This document shows positions 11,357 to 19,412 of a stretch of DNA of 20,061 nucleotides, one piece after another. The stretch spans positions 1-20,061 of the IMG/VR virus record IMGVR_UViG_3300035698_013135. The stretch is one strand, 5' to 3'. How positions within the stretch are numbered: position 1 is the stretch's first letter; each line of letters opens with the position of its first letter. Made by a program: the position numbers and the translations under genes. Below the pieces are notes generated by a model. That model saw nothing but the letters and a program-made list of their open reading frames with translations, had not been told where the DNA came from and made no database searches. The stretch comes from a virus.

Positions 11357-12717
11357 TAAAGTGCCCAGTCCCTGAAATATTTTATGGTGGGGCGCGAGGT
11401 GGCGGTAAGACGGATGGGATGCTTGGAAAGAATCTTATCAAAGGAGAACGGTTTGGACGTAAGCAGTCAGCCGTTTTCTTTCGTCGTAAGCAGATAGAGC
11501 TAGAGGACGCTATACGGCGAGCCCAAGAGATTTACCTGCCTATGGGATGGGACTGGAAAGACCAAAAGAAGATGTTCATATCTCCCAAAGGTGCCCAGCT
11601 CAAGTTTAGATACTTGGAGCGCGAGCAAGACGCTCTGATGTATCAAGGCCACTCATATACCGATGTCTATTTCGAGGAGTTGACTCACTACGCAACAGAC
11701 AAGCCCTATAACATTCTCCGAGGAACGCTGAGATCAAAGGTCGTTCCGTGTCAGCTACATGCCACTGGAAACCCCGGCGGCCCCGGCCACAACTGGGTTA
11801 AAGACCGATTTATCACACCAAACCCCAAAGGCTTCCAGATCATCACACAGAAGATCAAGGTCCGAGGCGAGGAGCGTGACTGGAAGTATGTATTCATTCC
11901 CGCAAAGCTAGAAGACAACCACGAAATCGACCAAGCGGAATACGTTATGAACCTGTCTATGGTTGGTAACGAACATTTGGTCAATGCTTGGCTAGACGGA
12001 GACTGGGACATCATTGATGGTGCTTTCTTCGACTGCTGGGACCACAAAATGGTCTTGGAGCCCTTCAACGTGCCAGACCACTGGACTAAATTCATTTCCT
12101 TTGACTGGGGCTCCGCTAAACCCTTCTGCGCTCAGCGGTTTGCTGTTGCCGGTGAGAACTACATTCATCAAGGCAAGCTCATACCGCGAAATGCGTTAAT
12201 ATGTTACCGAGAGTGGTACGGAAGCAACGGCCAGCCTAACGTGGGCCTAAAGCTGACTGCTAATCAGGTTGGCGAAGGAATCAGGGAAAGAACCCATGAG
12301 CATTTTCATTATGCTGTAGCTGACCCTGCGGTATTTGTGGAAGATGGCGGACCATCACTTAATGAAAACATGGGCCTACCGTTCTACCCTGCGGACAACA
12401 AGAGAACAAAGGGTGCCGGACACATGGGCGGCTGGAACATGATGAGACAAAGGATGGTTGGGGAAGACGGCAGACCTATGCTGTATTATTTCAATACATG
12501 CAAAGACTCAATCAGAACTATCCCAATGCTCCAGCACGATAAGCACAACATTGAAGACTTGGATTCGGAAGCAGAAGATCACTGTGCGGACACAACAAGA
12601 TATGCCTGCATGTCTAGACCTTACATTAGTCCAGTCGGAGCCACCAAAAGCCTCGATAAATGGGATAAGAAATTTAAGAATGCTGAATCAGAGAGCGGAT
12701 CATGGAAGACACTGTAG
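11308..12717 (+). CDS. Terminase large subunit (packaging ATPase/nuclease)
   Basis: A 469-residue protein. The ATPase domain has Walker A GGARGGGKT (27-35), Walker B VYFEEL (120-125) and the coupling motif ATGNP (152-156). The nuclease half begins at TKFISFDWGS, whose Asp is the first expected metal ligand; AVADPAVF and the acidic IEDLDSEAEDHCADTTRY supply further acidic residues of an RNase H-like fold. It drives DNA into the procapsid and cuts it at the end of packaging. AGGTGA precedes the ATG, which lies inside the TerS gene. It overlaps the portal start by 16 bases. Length is normal for a podovirus TerL. Confidence 0.93.
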   Translation: MARTVWAPQAGPQAALIKCPVPEIFYGGARGGGKTDGMLGKNLIKGERFGRKQSAVFFRRKQIELEDAIRRAQEIYLPMGWDWKDQKKMFISPKGAQLKFRYLEREQDALMYQGHSYTDVYFEELTHYATDKPYNILRGTLRSKVVPCQLHATGNPGGPGHNWVKDRFITPNPKGFQIITQKIKVRGEERDWKYVFIPAKLEDNHEIDQAEYVMNLSMVGNEHLVNAWLDGDWDIIDGAFFDCWDHKMVLEPFNVPDHWTKFISFDWGSAKPFCAQRFAVAGENYIHQGKLIPRNALICYREWYGSNGQPNVGLKLTANQVGEGIRERTHEHFHYAVADPAVFVEDGGPSLNENMGLPFYPADNKRTKGAGHMGGWNMMRQRMVGEDGRPMLYYFNTCKDSIRTIPMLQHDKHNIEDLDSEAEDHCADTTRYACMSRPYISPVGATKSLDKWDKKFKNAESESGSWKTL

Positions 12718-14606
12718 TTAAGCTAGACGATAAGCGTGAGGCTGATATAACAGTCACTACCCTGACGGACTTGCTAGACGATGATCTAGACAACTCCACC
12801 GAAGCTAGAGCGGCGTCTGAGAGGTCTCGGGATTACTACGATGGCTTCCAGTACACCTCAGAAGAACTAGAAGTCTTCAGAAAGCGCCGCCAACCGGTGG
12901 TCACAAATAACGTCATCGCCCCTCTTATCGACTTCCTCAAGGGATTTGAGCTTAACTCTCGATCAGACCCCAAGGCATGGGCCAGAACTCCTCAGCATGA
13001 AAAAGACAGTGCTGCGGCTACTGATGCTTTGCGTTACGTCAAAGACAATACCAACCTAGAGAGTGTTTTCTCTGATGTATTCGAGGGACTGTTGCTGGAA
13101 GGCCCCGCGGGTCTATCTGTCGAGGTAGAGAAAAGAAAGGGTGGGGTAGAGATCGTAGTTCATCACCTCCCGTTTGATCGCATAATCTACGATGTCTTCT
13201 CTCGCAAGAAGCAGTTCACTGACCAGAGGCATAGCGCCGTTGTGATGTGGCTAGACGAAGCTGACATCATTGACCGGTGGCCAGACAGAGAAGCTGAAAT
13301 AAAAGATCGTATGCAGAAAGCCGGACAAAATTGGATAGGACGGGATTCGACCGACACCTATGACGACCTACCAAGATGGTATGACGGTAAGCGTAAGAGG
13401 GCTATGGTCCTTGAGATGTATTTCATGCACAAGAAGAAGTGGCATAGAGCCGTCTTCATGCAAGACTTGTATCTGGAAGCGCCCAAGGTATCGGCGTACA
13501 AAGACGAAGAAGACATGCCAGAGAATCCACACATTCTAGCGTGTCCTAAAATCTCCAGAACTGGCTCTCACTACGGTCCAATTCAGACAAAACTGTCTAT
13601 GCAAGATGACATCAATAAGCGTCATAGCAAGGCAACCGATTTGCTTAACCGTAGACAGACGTTCTCTAAGAAGGGAATGCTAGACGATATTGATAACTTT
13701 AAGCAGCAAGCCAATGATTCAGGCGGGCACCTAGAGTTTCCAGCAGGCCCCGGCGAGTTCGGCAAAGACTTTGGATTCATTGACAACATGCAGCTAGGCC
13801 AAGTGCAGTTCAATATGTACAAAGATGCCCAGAATTCACTGGAATCTATGGCTAATGCAGGTCTGGCCGCGAAGAACGAAACTAACTTGTCCGGTAGAGC
13901 CCTTCAGACGCTCTCTAAGGGCCGTAGCATGGAAATACAGCCTATCATCGAGGTTTATATACAGTTCAAGATACGGGTCTACAGGGCCATCTGGAACCGC
14001 ATTCGTCAGTATTGGAAGGAAGAAAGATGGATACGGGTAACGGATGATGACACCACAGCTAGATTCGTTGGCCTAAATCGCCGCATGACCATTGAAGACG
14101 CAGTAATTGAGCAATATGGCTTTGTTCCTCCTGAAGCTGCCGGAGACCCTAGACTGAAGCAACCTCTAGCCGGTCCAGACGGAAAAGCAGTACCGCACCT
14201 AAGAACGGCTGAAATGATGGTCGATATCTTCATTCAGGAAGTGCCAGACGTTGTCACAATCGAGCAGGAGCAATTTGAGCTGCTGGTTGAGCTATATAAG
14301 GCCAATCCAAACGAGATCGACTTCAAAGAGATCATTAAGCTATCGCCACTACGAGACAAGAATAAGTATCTCGGAGACAACCAAAGCCCAGAGGCTCAAG
14401 CCAAGGCCCAAGAGACGGCTGAAAAGCGTCAACAGGTCGAGCAATTGGCTATGGCCGAACAACAGTCTAGGACAGAGAAGAACCTAGCTGCCGCAGAGTC
14501 TAGTAAGGCGAATGCAGCAAATTCAATGACGAAGGCGCAACAGACCCAAATAGAGAACGATATCTTGTCGCAGTTCCCTATTGCACCAACGAGTCTAAGC
14601 GTCTAG
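12702..14606 (+). CDS. Portal protein, P22-like
   Basis: A 634-residue protein. The N-terminal region (RSRDYYDGFQYTSEELEVFR, then VVTNNVIAPLIDFLKGFELN) is the wing/stem entry typical of P22-family portals. The core includes FEGLLLEGPAGLSVEVE, FDRIIYDVFSRKKQFTD and HSKATDLLNRRQTFSKKGML. A long Gln/Ala/Glu-rich helix follows near the C-terminus (AQAKAQETAEKRQQVEQLAM), reminiscent of the P22 portal barrel helix. The dodecameric portal forms the DNA gate and docks the terminase; the gp4-like protein encoded downstream would attach to it. The order TerL-portal-scaffold-capsid is canonical. Confidence 0.88.
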   Translation: MEDTVVKLDDKREADITVTTLTDLLDDDLDNSTEARAASERSRDYYDGFQYTSEELEVFRKRRQPVVTNNVIAPLIDFLKGFELNSRSDPKAWARTPQHEKDSAAATDALRYVKDNTNLESVFSDVFEGLLLEGPAGLSVEVEKRKGGVEIVVHHLPFDRIIYDVFSRKKQFTDQRHSAVVMWLDEADIIDRWPDREAEIKDRMQKAGQNWIGRDSTDTYDDLPRWYDGKRKRAMVLEMYFMHKKKWHRAVFMQDLYLEAPKVSAYKDEEDMPENPHILACPKISRTGSHYGPIQTKLSMQDDINKRHSKATDLLNRRQTFSKKGMLDDIDNFKQQANDSGGHLEFPAGPGEFGKDFGFIDNMQLGQVQFNMYKDAQNSLESMANAGLAAKNETNLSGRALQTLSKGRSMEIQPIIEVYIQFKIRVYRAIWNRIRQYWKEERWIRVTDDDTTARFVGLNRRMTIEDAVIEQYGFVPPEAAGDPRLKQPLAGPDGKAVPHLRTAEMMVDIFIQEVPDVVTIEQEQFELLVELYKANPNEIDFKEIIKLSPLRDKNKYLGDNQSPEAQAKAQETAEKRQQVEQLAMAEQQSRTEKNLAAAESSKANAANSMTKAQQTQIENDILSQFPIAPTSLSV

Positions 14607-14680
14607 ACTTTTGTACTTAGTCGGGCCGCCACCGCAAATGGGCGTTTTACCGTAATTCGCAACGAGACAGCGGAGTAAAT

Positions 14681-15508
14681 ATGAGTGAAGTATCATCCGA
14701 GGAATACACACCTCTAGCACTAGACAGTATTTTTCAAGCAGCAGACAAGGTAGAGACAGAGGGCCATGAGCCCGAAGCCAAAGCCGAGTCACAAATTGAA
14801 ACTGACTTGTCCAGTGAACAAGACAAAGACGCGAAGACAGAGACTAAGTCTAGCGAATCCGAAACAGCAAAGGACGATAAACAAGAAAAAGGTGCGCCGT
14901 CTGCATCTGCGGAGACAGAGGATAAGAGTGATTCCAAGAATGTACCGCTCGCAGCTTTACTGGATGAACGAGACAAGCGTAAAACCGCTGAATCTCGCGT
15001 CAAACAGCTAGAAGAGAGTTCTACTCAAGCACCAGAGGCGAAGCAACCACCATCCATATTCGACGACGAGAAAGGTTTCGTTGCCGCAATGGACGACAAG
15101 ATAGAAGCTGCCAAAATGCAGACTAGACTATCAGTGTCGGAGGAGTTTGCATCGAGGGAATATGGGGAAGAGATCGTTCAAGCCTCCATTGACCGCCTTT
15201 CAGAGATCGTTAAGACGAGACCTGATCTGGCCACAAGGTTTGCTGGAGCCAAGTCACCGTTCATGGAAGCTGTGGACATCGTAAAGGAATATGAGCTTTA
15301 CGAACAAGTGACAACAGACCCAGAAGCGTATGAGAAATCATTGCGCGAGAAGTGGGAAGCTGAAAAGGCATCAGATAGTGAGAAGAAGACTCAAATGGCT
15401 GAAGAAGACGATATTCCGGCATCGCTGGCAGGTGAAACAGGGCGCGGCGGTGTTAGTTCCAAATCCAAATGGACAGGACCAACACCATTAGCTGACGCTT
15501 TAGGCTAA
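14681..15508 (+). CDS. Capsid scaffolding protein
   Basis: A 275-residue protein between portal and capsid. The first ~90 residues are disordered and highly charged (Glu, Lys, Ser, Asp, e.g. SSEQDKDAKTETKSSESETA). A coiled-coil-like stretch follows (ALLDERDKRKTAESRVKQLE), then an acidic helical body (EGAKMQT-like segment around residues 135-210), and a short conserved-looking end (RGGVSSKSKWTGPTPLADAL). This composition and position fit internal scaffolding proteins that guide procapsid assembly and leave before maturation. GGAG lies 6 bases before the ATG. The preceding 74-base gap holds no clear feature. Confidence 0.85.
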   Translation: MSEVSSEEYTPLALDSIFQAADKVETEGHEPEAKAESQIETDLSSEQDKDAKTETKSSESETAKDDKQEKGAPSASAETEDKSDSKNVPLAALLDERDKRKTAESRVKQLEESSTQAPEAKQPPSIFDDEKGFVAAMDDKIEAAKMQTRLSVSEEFASREYGEEIVQASIDRLSEIVKTRPDLATRFAGAKSPFMEAVDIVKEYELYEQVTTDPEAYEKSLREKWEAEKASDSEKKTQMAEEDDIPASLAGETGRGGVSSKSKWTGPTPLADALG

Positions 15509-15528
15509 ACGGCTAAAGGAATCTCAGA

Positions 15529-16617
15529 ATGGCAAATACAGCAGCAGCAACGGGCTTAACAGTCCAACAGTGGGACGACAACTTCTTTGTTGAGTCCTTG
15601 AACGCAAACCAATTCGCCAGCGACATGGGTACAGACGAAAACTCTGTGATCCAGTTGAAAGAAGACCTGACGAAGAAGCCGGGTGACTCTACAACCTTCG
15701 CCCTTGTAAACAAGCTGGCAGGCGCAGGCCAAACAGGGTCTAGCACTCTGGAAGGCAACGAGGAAGCTCTAACGTCTCGTAGTCAGAAGCTCACAGTCGA
15801 CCAATACCGACACGCTGTAAGAATTCCTGTTCTCGAAGAACAGTTTTCAGCGATCCCACTTCGTAATGCAGCAAAAATTACGTTGTTGGATTGGGTAATG
15901 GAGTTAGTCCGCGACCAAATTATCGCGGCACTTGGCTCAATCAATGGCATCGCATACGGCACCGCTTCTGAAGCCCAGAAAGACGCATGGTTAGTTGATA
16001 ACGCTGACAGAGTGTTGTTTGGTGCAGCTACAAGCAACAACAATGCGAACGACATGTCAGCCTCTCTGCTCAACATTGACGGCACTAACGACATGTTGAC
16101 CATGGATGCAATCGGCTTGATGAAGCGGCTCGCTAAGAACGCCTCACCAAAGATTCGACCTATCAAGGGTCGTAACAAGATGACTCGCTCAGATGCTTAC
16201 TACCTGTACACAGGTTCTTTGACTCTGCGTGACCTGACCGATGCGGCAGACTTCAAGCAAGCGAACCGTGAAGGTCGTCTCCGTGGCAAGGACAACCCCT
16301 TGTTCTCTGGCTCTGACTACGTTGTAGATAACGTTGGTATCATCGAAATTGAAGATATCGCCGTAATTGCTGGCGTTGGTGCTGCTGGTATTGACGTTGC
16401 ACCAGTTTACTTTTGTGGCGCACAGGCAATTGGTTACGCCATTGCCAAACGTCCTCAGACTGTAGACGAAGAGTTCGACTACAAAGACAAGCAAGGTTGC
16501 GCGGTACGAATGTGGCACGAAATCGACAAGCTACGTTTCGGCTCCGGCAGCTCAGATACTGCTGATCTAAAGGATCACGGTGTTCTGACTGGTTTCTTCG
16601 CAGCAGTAGCTGATTAA
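15529..16617 (+). CDS. Major capsid protein (DUF4043/N4-gp56 type)
   Basis: A 362-residue protein. The N-terminal region (TVQQWDDNFFVESLNANQFA, then GDSTTFALVNKLAGAGQTGS) and VDQYRHAVRIPVLEEQFSAI fit the HK97-fold capsid proteins of the DUF4043/N4 gp56 group; the end (LKDHGVLTGFFAAVAD) is also typical. About 415 copies would build the shell of a T=7 podovirus. Codon use differs from neighbouring genes: Arg is mostly CGT here, while AGA dominates elsewhere, as expected of a very highly expressed gene. It has AAAGGA upstream. It is followed by a hairpin terminator. The fold family is inferred by motif, and P22 coat is the main alternative. Confidence 0.88.
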   Translation: MANTAAATGLTVQQWDDNFFVESLNANQFASDMGTDENSVIQLKEDLTKKPGDSTTFALVNKLAGAGQTGSSTLEGNEEALTSRSQKLTVDQYRHAVRIPVLEEQFSAIPLRNAAKITLLDWVMELVRDQIIAALGSINGIAYGTASEAQKDAWLVDNADRVLFGAATSNNNANDMSASLLNIDGTNDMLTMDAIGLMKRLAKNASPKIRPIKGRNKMTRSDAYYLYTGSLTLRDLTDAADFKQANREGRLRGKDNPLFSGSDYVVDNVGIIEIEDIAVIAGVGAAGIDVAPVYFCGAQAIGYAIAKRPQTVDEEFDYKDKQGCAVRMWHEIDKLRFGSGSSDTADLKDHGVLTGFFAAVAD

Positions 16618-16631
16618 CCAGTAGCTATTAC

Positions 16632-16649
16632 AGGCCCTTTCGGGGGCCT
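16632..16649 (+). terminator. Hairpin after the capsid gene
   Basis: AGGCCC (16632-16637) and GGGCCT (16644-16649) form a 6-bp GC-rich stem with loop TTTCGG. Only ATTTA follows, a short T-run, so it is probably a partial terminator that lowers expression of the tail genes relative to capsid. Confidence 0.6.
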
Positions 16650-16653
16650 ATTT

Positions 16654-16668
16654 AGCAGGAGATTTGCT
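16654..16668 (+). promoter_or_regulatory. Shine-Dalgarno hairpin of the gp4-like gene
   Basis: AGCA (16654-16657) and TGCT (16665-16668) pair over 4 bp (5 with an inner G-T) around the loop GGAGATT, which presents the Shine-Dalgarno. The TTG start begins on the last stem base. Confidence 0.4.
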
Positions 16669-17030
16669 TGGCTGACTTAGCTACAGTAAGGAAGGGGGCT
16701 CTAGAGTTACTAGGGCACTCTGATCCTTTTTCAGCAGTAGACTCGACTCTAGACAATCGAATGGTTGCGGCTTACAACCAACTCTGGGCCAGACTGACCA
16801 AGCGTCAGATATCCAGATGGGGTTTAACTGAAGACGTTCCTGATGAGTATGTATTTTCAGTCCAATACCTCTTGGCTCATAGCCAGATGGTGCAGTTTGC
16901 CGCTTCCGCCGAAAGACAATCACAGATAGTTGCAATGGTTGGCATGGACGCTGAGAAGGGCATACGAATGATTAGAGAAGTTGGGCAAGGCACTAACGCC
17001 AACCCAACTGTAGCCGGAACATTTTTTTAA
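16668..17030 (+). CDS. Head completion/tail accessory factor, P22 gp4-like (TTG start)
   Basis: A 120-residue protein beginning at TTG 16668, chosen because AGGAG lies 6 bases upstream and no ATG stands near the N-terminus. The sequence opens with ADLATVRKGALELLGHSDPF, similar in layout to the start of P22 gp4, where a short helix ends in Leu-Gly. It continues with YNQLWARLTKRQISRWGL and VQYLLAHSQMVQFAASAERQ, all helical, and a Gly/Thr-rich tail. In P22, gp4 binds under the portal and connects it to gp10, whose homologue is the next gene. It is shorter than P22 gp4. A run of seven T precedes the stop. Confidence 0.6.
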   Translation: MADLATVRKGALELLGHSDPFSAVDSTLDNRMVAAYNQLWARLTKRQISRWGLTEDVPDEYVFSVQYLLAHSQMVQFAASAERQSQIVAMVGMDAEKGIRMIREVGQGTNANPTVAGTFF

Positions 17031-17052
17031 GCGGGAGGAAGCATGGCGCTTA
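17028..17052 (+). promoter_or_regulatory. Shine-Dalgarno/start hairpin of the gp10-like gene
   Basis: TAAGCG (17028-17033) pairs perfectly with CGCTTA (17047-17052) over 6 bp. The 13-base loop GGAGGAAGCATGG holds both the Shine-Dalgarno and the ATG at 17043. It is a mirror of the architecture at 4091-4113, with a different stem sequence. Confidence 0.55.
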
Positions 17053-18491
17053 TCGATCTGCCGCTAGAAACCAATTACCAATCAACTAGACTAGCCGCTA
17101 CGGTCCAAGAGACCATTAACATGTATCGGCATTCCACTAAGGGCTATAGACAGTTCCCCGGCCTAGTGGAAGTCTTTGCCGCTACTACCCTCGCAAATAT
17201 CCGTGTTACCAAGACTGGTGCTACCAGAATAATAAGCACAGGCGACCAAAGAGGGGTCAATATCGCTGATGTGACGTTGGCTGACCGTGGTATGAAGCTC
17301 ATGGGTAGCCTGATCTATGCCATTCTAGGAACAAAGTTGTATTCTCTTAGTGAAGCGGGAACAGTCGTCAATATCGGTACTATCCCGGGCTCACAAAGAG
17401 CAATTCTAGCCACAGATGGCACCAATCTGGTAATGACTGCCGGAGCAAACCCCTATTACTACACTGTAGCCAGTGGCTCTATTGTGGAGATCACAGACGC
17501 AGACCTTGGAACACCTGATTCAGTAGACTACCTAGACAGGCGCTTCATATACGAAGACGCTGGCAACTTTGCTATGTCTGACCTGAATACGCCATCATCC
17601 GTACAGAGTAAAAATAAGGCCGAAGCGGAGTCATTGAACGATGATATTCTCAGAGTTGATGTACTGAACAGGCTATGCCGTTTCTTCGGTGAATTCTCTA
17701 TTGAGATATGGCGTACCGCATCGGCTGGTAATCCTCCCCTTATCCGGCAGGAGATCATAGAGAGCGGGATTATTGGCCGGTACGCGGTGACAACGGTAGG
17801 CAACCTGACTTACTGGTTAGATGAAATGAGACGGCCAAGTGTGATGGAAGGTCTCTCCTATCAACCACTCTTTATCAGTAACGCCATAGCAGAAGAGATT
17901 GCTGATTATACGACAGTAGATGATTGCGTAGTGTCTACATTCACCGTCCAGCAAGAAGAGTTTGTTCAGTTCTCGTTCCCGACTGAGAATAAGATTTGGC
18001 TATACCACAAGCCGTCTCAAGACTGGGTTCGTCTAGAAGGTTCAGGAGGGGCTAAGTACCCTGTTATTACTTGGGTTAATGCCTTTGGTGCGACTTACGG
18101 TCTTTCTGAGTCTTCGGGTAAAATCTACCAGCTCAGAACATCTGACTACCAGATAGACACTGACGCGATGACAAGGACTAAGAATTCAGGTCTTATCAAT
18201 GGCGATACTTTAGGTGTAGCCGGTAAAGACATAGAAATCCGTCTAGTGATTATCAGATTTGATGCCTCTGCCGAGACGACCGTAGACGTATCAATATCAA
18301 AAGATGACTCGGTCTTCTCAACACCAAGAACAATCACTGTTCCAGCGGGTCCATCAAAGTCTTTGCTGCCAATGTGGGGAACTTGTAACGAGGCTATCTT
18401 CAAGATATCCAGCACCAGCAATACACGCCTAGACATAATCTCTATGCAAGGCGAGGTATCTATCTTGGAAGCCCAAGCAGGCCACGGCTAA
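17043..18491 (+). CDS. Packaged DNA stabilisation/tail hub protein, P22 gp10-like
   Basis: A 482-residue protein, close to the 472 residues of P22 gp10. Resemblances include an N-terminus leading to a YRQFPGLVEVF segment (P22 has YLRSFPGI), the central VDYLDRRFIYEDAGNFAMSD, and RLCRFFGEFSIEIWRTASAG, which parallels DFIVCFGSSTIEYFSLTG of P22. It is beta-rich throughout, as expected of a propeller-like hub. In P22, gp10 plugs the portal after packaging and carries the tailspikes. The gp4-like gene is upstream and fibre genes are downstream. No gp26-like needle is seen in the window. Confidence 0.8.
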   Translation: MALIDLPLETNYQSTRLAATVQETINMYRHSTKGYRQFPGLVEVFAATTLANIRVTKTGATRIISTGDQRGVNIADVTLADRGMKLMGSLIYAILGTKLYSLSEAGTVVNIGTIPGSQRAILATDGTNLVMTAGANPYYYTVASGSIVEITDADLGTPDSVDYLDRRFIYEDAGNFAMSDLNTPSSVQSKNKAEAESLNDDILRVDVLNRLCRFFGEFSIEIWRTASAGNPPLIRQEIIESGIIGRYAVTTVGNLTYWLDEMRRPSVMEGLSYQPLFISNAIAEEIADYTTVDDCVVSTFTVQQEEFVQFSFPTENKIWLYHKPSQDWVRLEGSGGAKYPVITWVNAFGATYGLSESSGKIYQLRTSDYQIDTDAMTRTKNSGLINGDTLGVAGKDIEIRLVIIRFDASAETTVDVSISKDDSVFSTPRTITVPAGPSKSLLPMWGTCNEAIFKISSTSNTRLDIISMQGEVSILEAQAGHG

Positions 18492-18494
18492 ACA

Positions 18495-19190
18495 ATGTCC
18501 AATATAAAGTATTTCGACCCAATCACACTGGCGCATCAACCATCTATCGAAGAGTTAAGACGAGCGGTCCGTGAGCCTTGGGAAGAAATGCTCCAAGTAG
18601 CCTGCATGACTACTCCAGACGACTTCACGACCAATGCCTATATTCCCAACCAAAGAATAGCCTCAGACGCCACCGGTACTGGGACTCAGACCATAACTCT
18701 GGCCTCCGCTCCAAAAGAATGCCAGACACTGGAGATTGCTTGTCTTGGCGGGAAACAGATGAGGATATTGGCTGCGGGGCCGGAGACCATCAACGGTCTA
18801 GCGGATATTTATCTAAACACCCAGTATGACCAAGTCACCCTACGAGTGATTCAAGATGACTCTACTGACGAGGAGTCCGTTAATTATTTCATTATCTCGG
18901 ATCAGCGAGGGGCATTTGAATCGTCAACGACCACTGACTACACCACTACGGGTAAATCTAAGCTAGAGATCGTAATATGTAAGAATACGTCAGCAATCAC
19001 TGTAAGCCTCCATGACGCCTTTGCAGACGGAGACAATGTGATTGTATTCAGACAGGGCACAGGAGCCGTCACAGTGGACACAGCGGGGTCTGAAACGATC
19101 AATGGAGGAACTTCTATTGTGATTCCTCTCCAATACGACTCCCCCCACTTTCGGGGCAGCACAATCGCGGGAGAATGGATCATTGTCTAA
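18495..19190 (+). CDS. Beta-repeat fibre- or tail-associated protein
   Basis: A 231-residue protein. The N-terminal ~40 residues (LRRAVREPWEEMLQVACMTT) are helical. The rest carries two related beta modules: one around AAGPETINGLADIYLNTQYD (residues ~95-115) and one around TAGSETINGGTSIVIPLQYD (residues ~195-215). The last module ends in GEWIIV, like the 'G-x-W-x-v' end of modules in phage fibres. It sits between the gp10-like hub and the tail fibre, so a fibre-base or decoration role is likely but not shown. It starts 4 bases after the gp10 stop, with weak Shine-Dalgarno. Confidence 0.65.
   Translation: MSNIKYFDPITLAHQPSIEELRRAVREPWEEMLQVACMTTPDDFTTNAYIPNQRIASDATGTGTQTITLASAPKECQTLEIACLGGKQMRILAAGPETINGLADIYLNTQYDQVTLRVIQDDSTDEESVNYFIISDQRGAFESSTTTDYTTTGKSKLEIVICKNTSAITVSLHDAFADGDNVIVFRQGTGAVTVDTAGSETINGGTSIVIPLQYDSPHFRGSTIAGEWIIV
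19161..19186 (+). promoter_or_regulatory. Shine-Dalgarno hairpin of the TTG-start gene
   Basis: ACAAT (19161-19165) pairs with ATTGT (19182-19186) over 5 bp; the 16-base loop contains GGGAG. The TTG start falls in the 3' stem arm. The long loop makes this the weakest of the set. Confidence 0.3.
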
Positions 19191-19350
19191 CTTTGGAGTC
19201 CCGCAAAACGAAATATCAGTGGTCAATAGTCGGGCTGGTATTAGCATCTACAGCTCCAACGCCTCTGACGGTGATCTGGTTCTGATCGTCACAGGTAACA
19301 ACAATCCAGTAGGCGTATCAATTACATTGGGGTATGAAACCTCAGCATAA
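19183..19350 (+). CDS. 55-residue TTG-start protein, virion-associated candidate
   Basis: The frame starts at TTG 19183 with GGGAG 9 bases upstream and ends in TAA at 19348-19350, overlapping the previous gene by 8 bases. The peptide (SNFGVPQNEISVVNSRAGIS after the start, ending VGVSITLGYETSA) is beta-rich and resembles in composition the modules of the gene before it. No ATG or GTG start exists in frame. It fills what would otherwise be an empty 222-base gap. No family recognised. Confidence 0.5.
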   Translation: MSNFGVPQNEISVVNSRAGISIYSSNASDGDLVLIVTGNNNPVGVSITLGYETSA

Positions 19351-19381
19351 AGTTTCACATGGAACATTTCTCTAGACTGCC

Positions 19382-19387
19382 TATAAT
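19382..19387 (+). promoter_or_regulatory. Possible -10 box before the tail fibre gene
   Basis: A perfect TATAAT stands 26 bases before the fibre ATG. No good -35 lies at 16-18 bases upstream (TTCACA is 22 bases away), so this may be a weak or activator-dependent promoter, or chance. Confidence 0.3.
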
Positions 19388-19412
19388 GGCGTAGACACAA
19401 GAGGCCCAGATA

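Noticed and set aside
17022-17030. Seven-T slippery run before the gp4-like stop, a possible -1 frameshift
   Set aside because: The shifted frame would add only about 22 residues without any recognisable character, and the following hairpin is better explained as a start-site element.
19139-19190. +1 frameshift at a run of six C joining the 231-residue gene to the 55-residue frame
   Set aside because: The upstream protein ends in a natural module end (GEWIIV) and the downstream frame has its own Shine-Dalgarno and TTG start.
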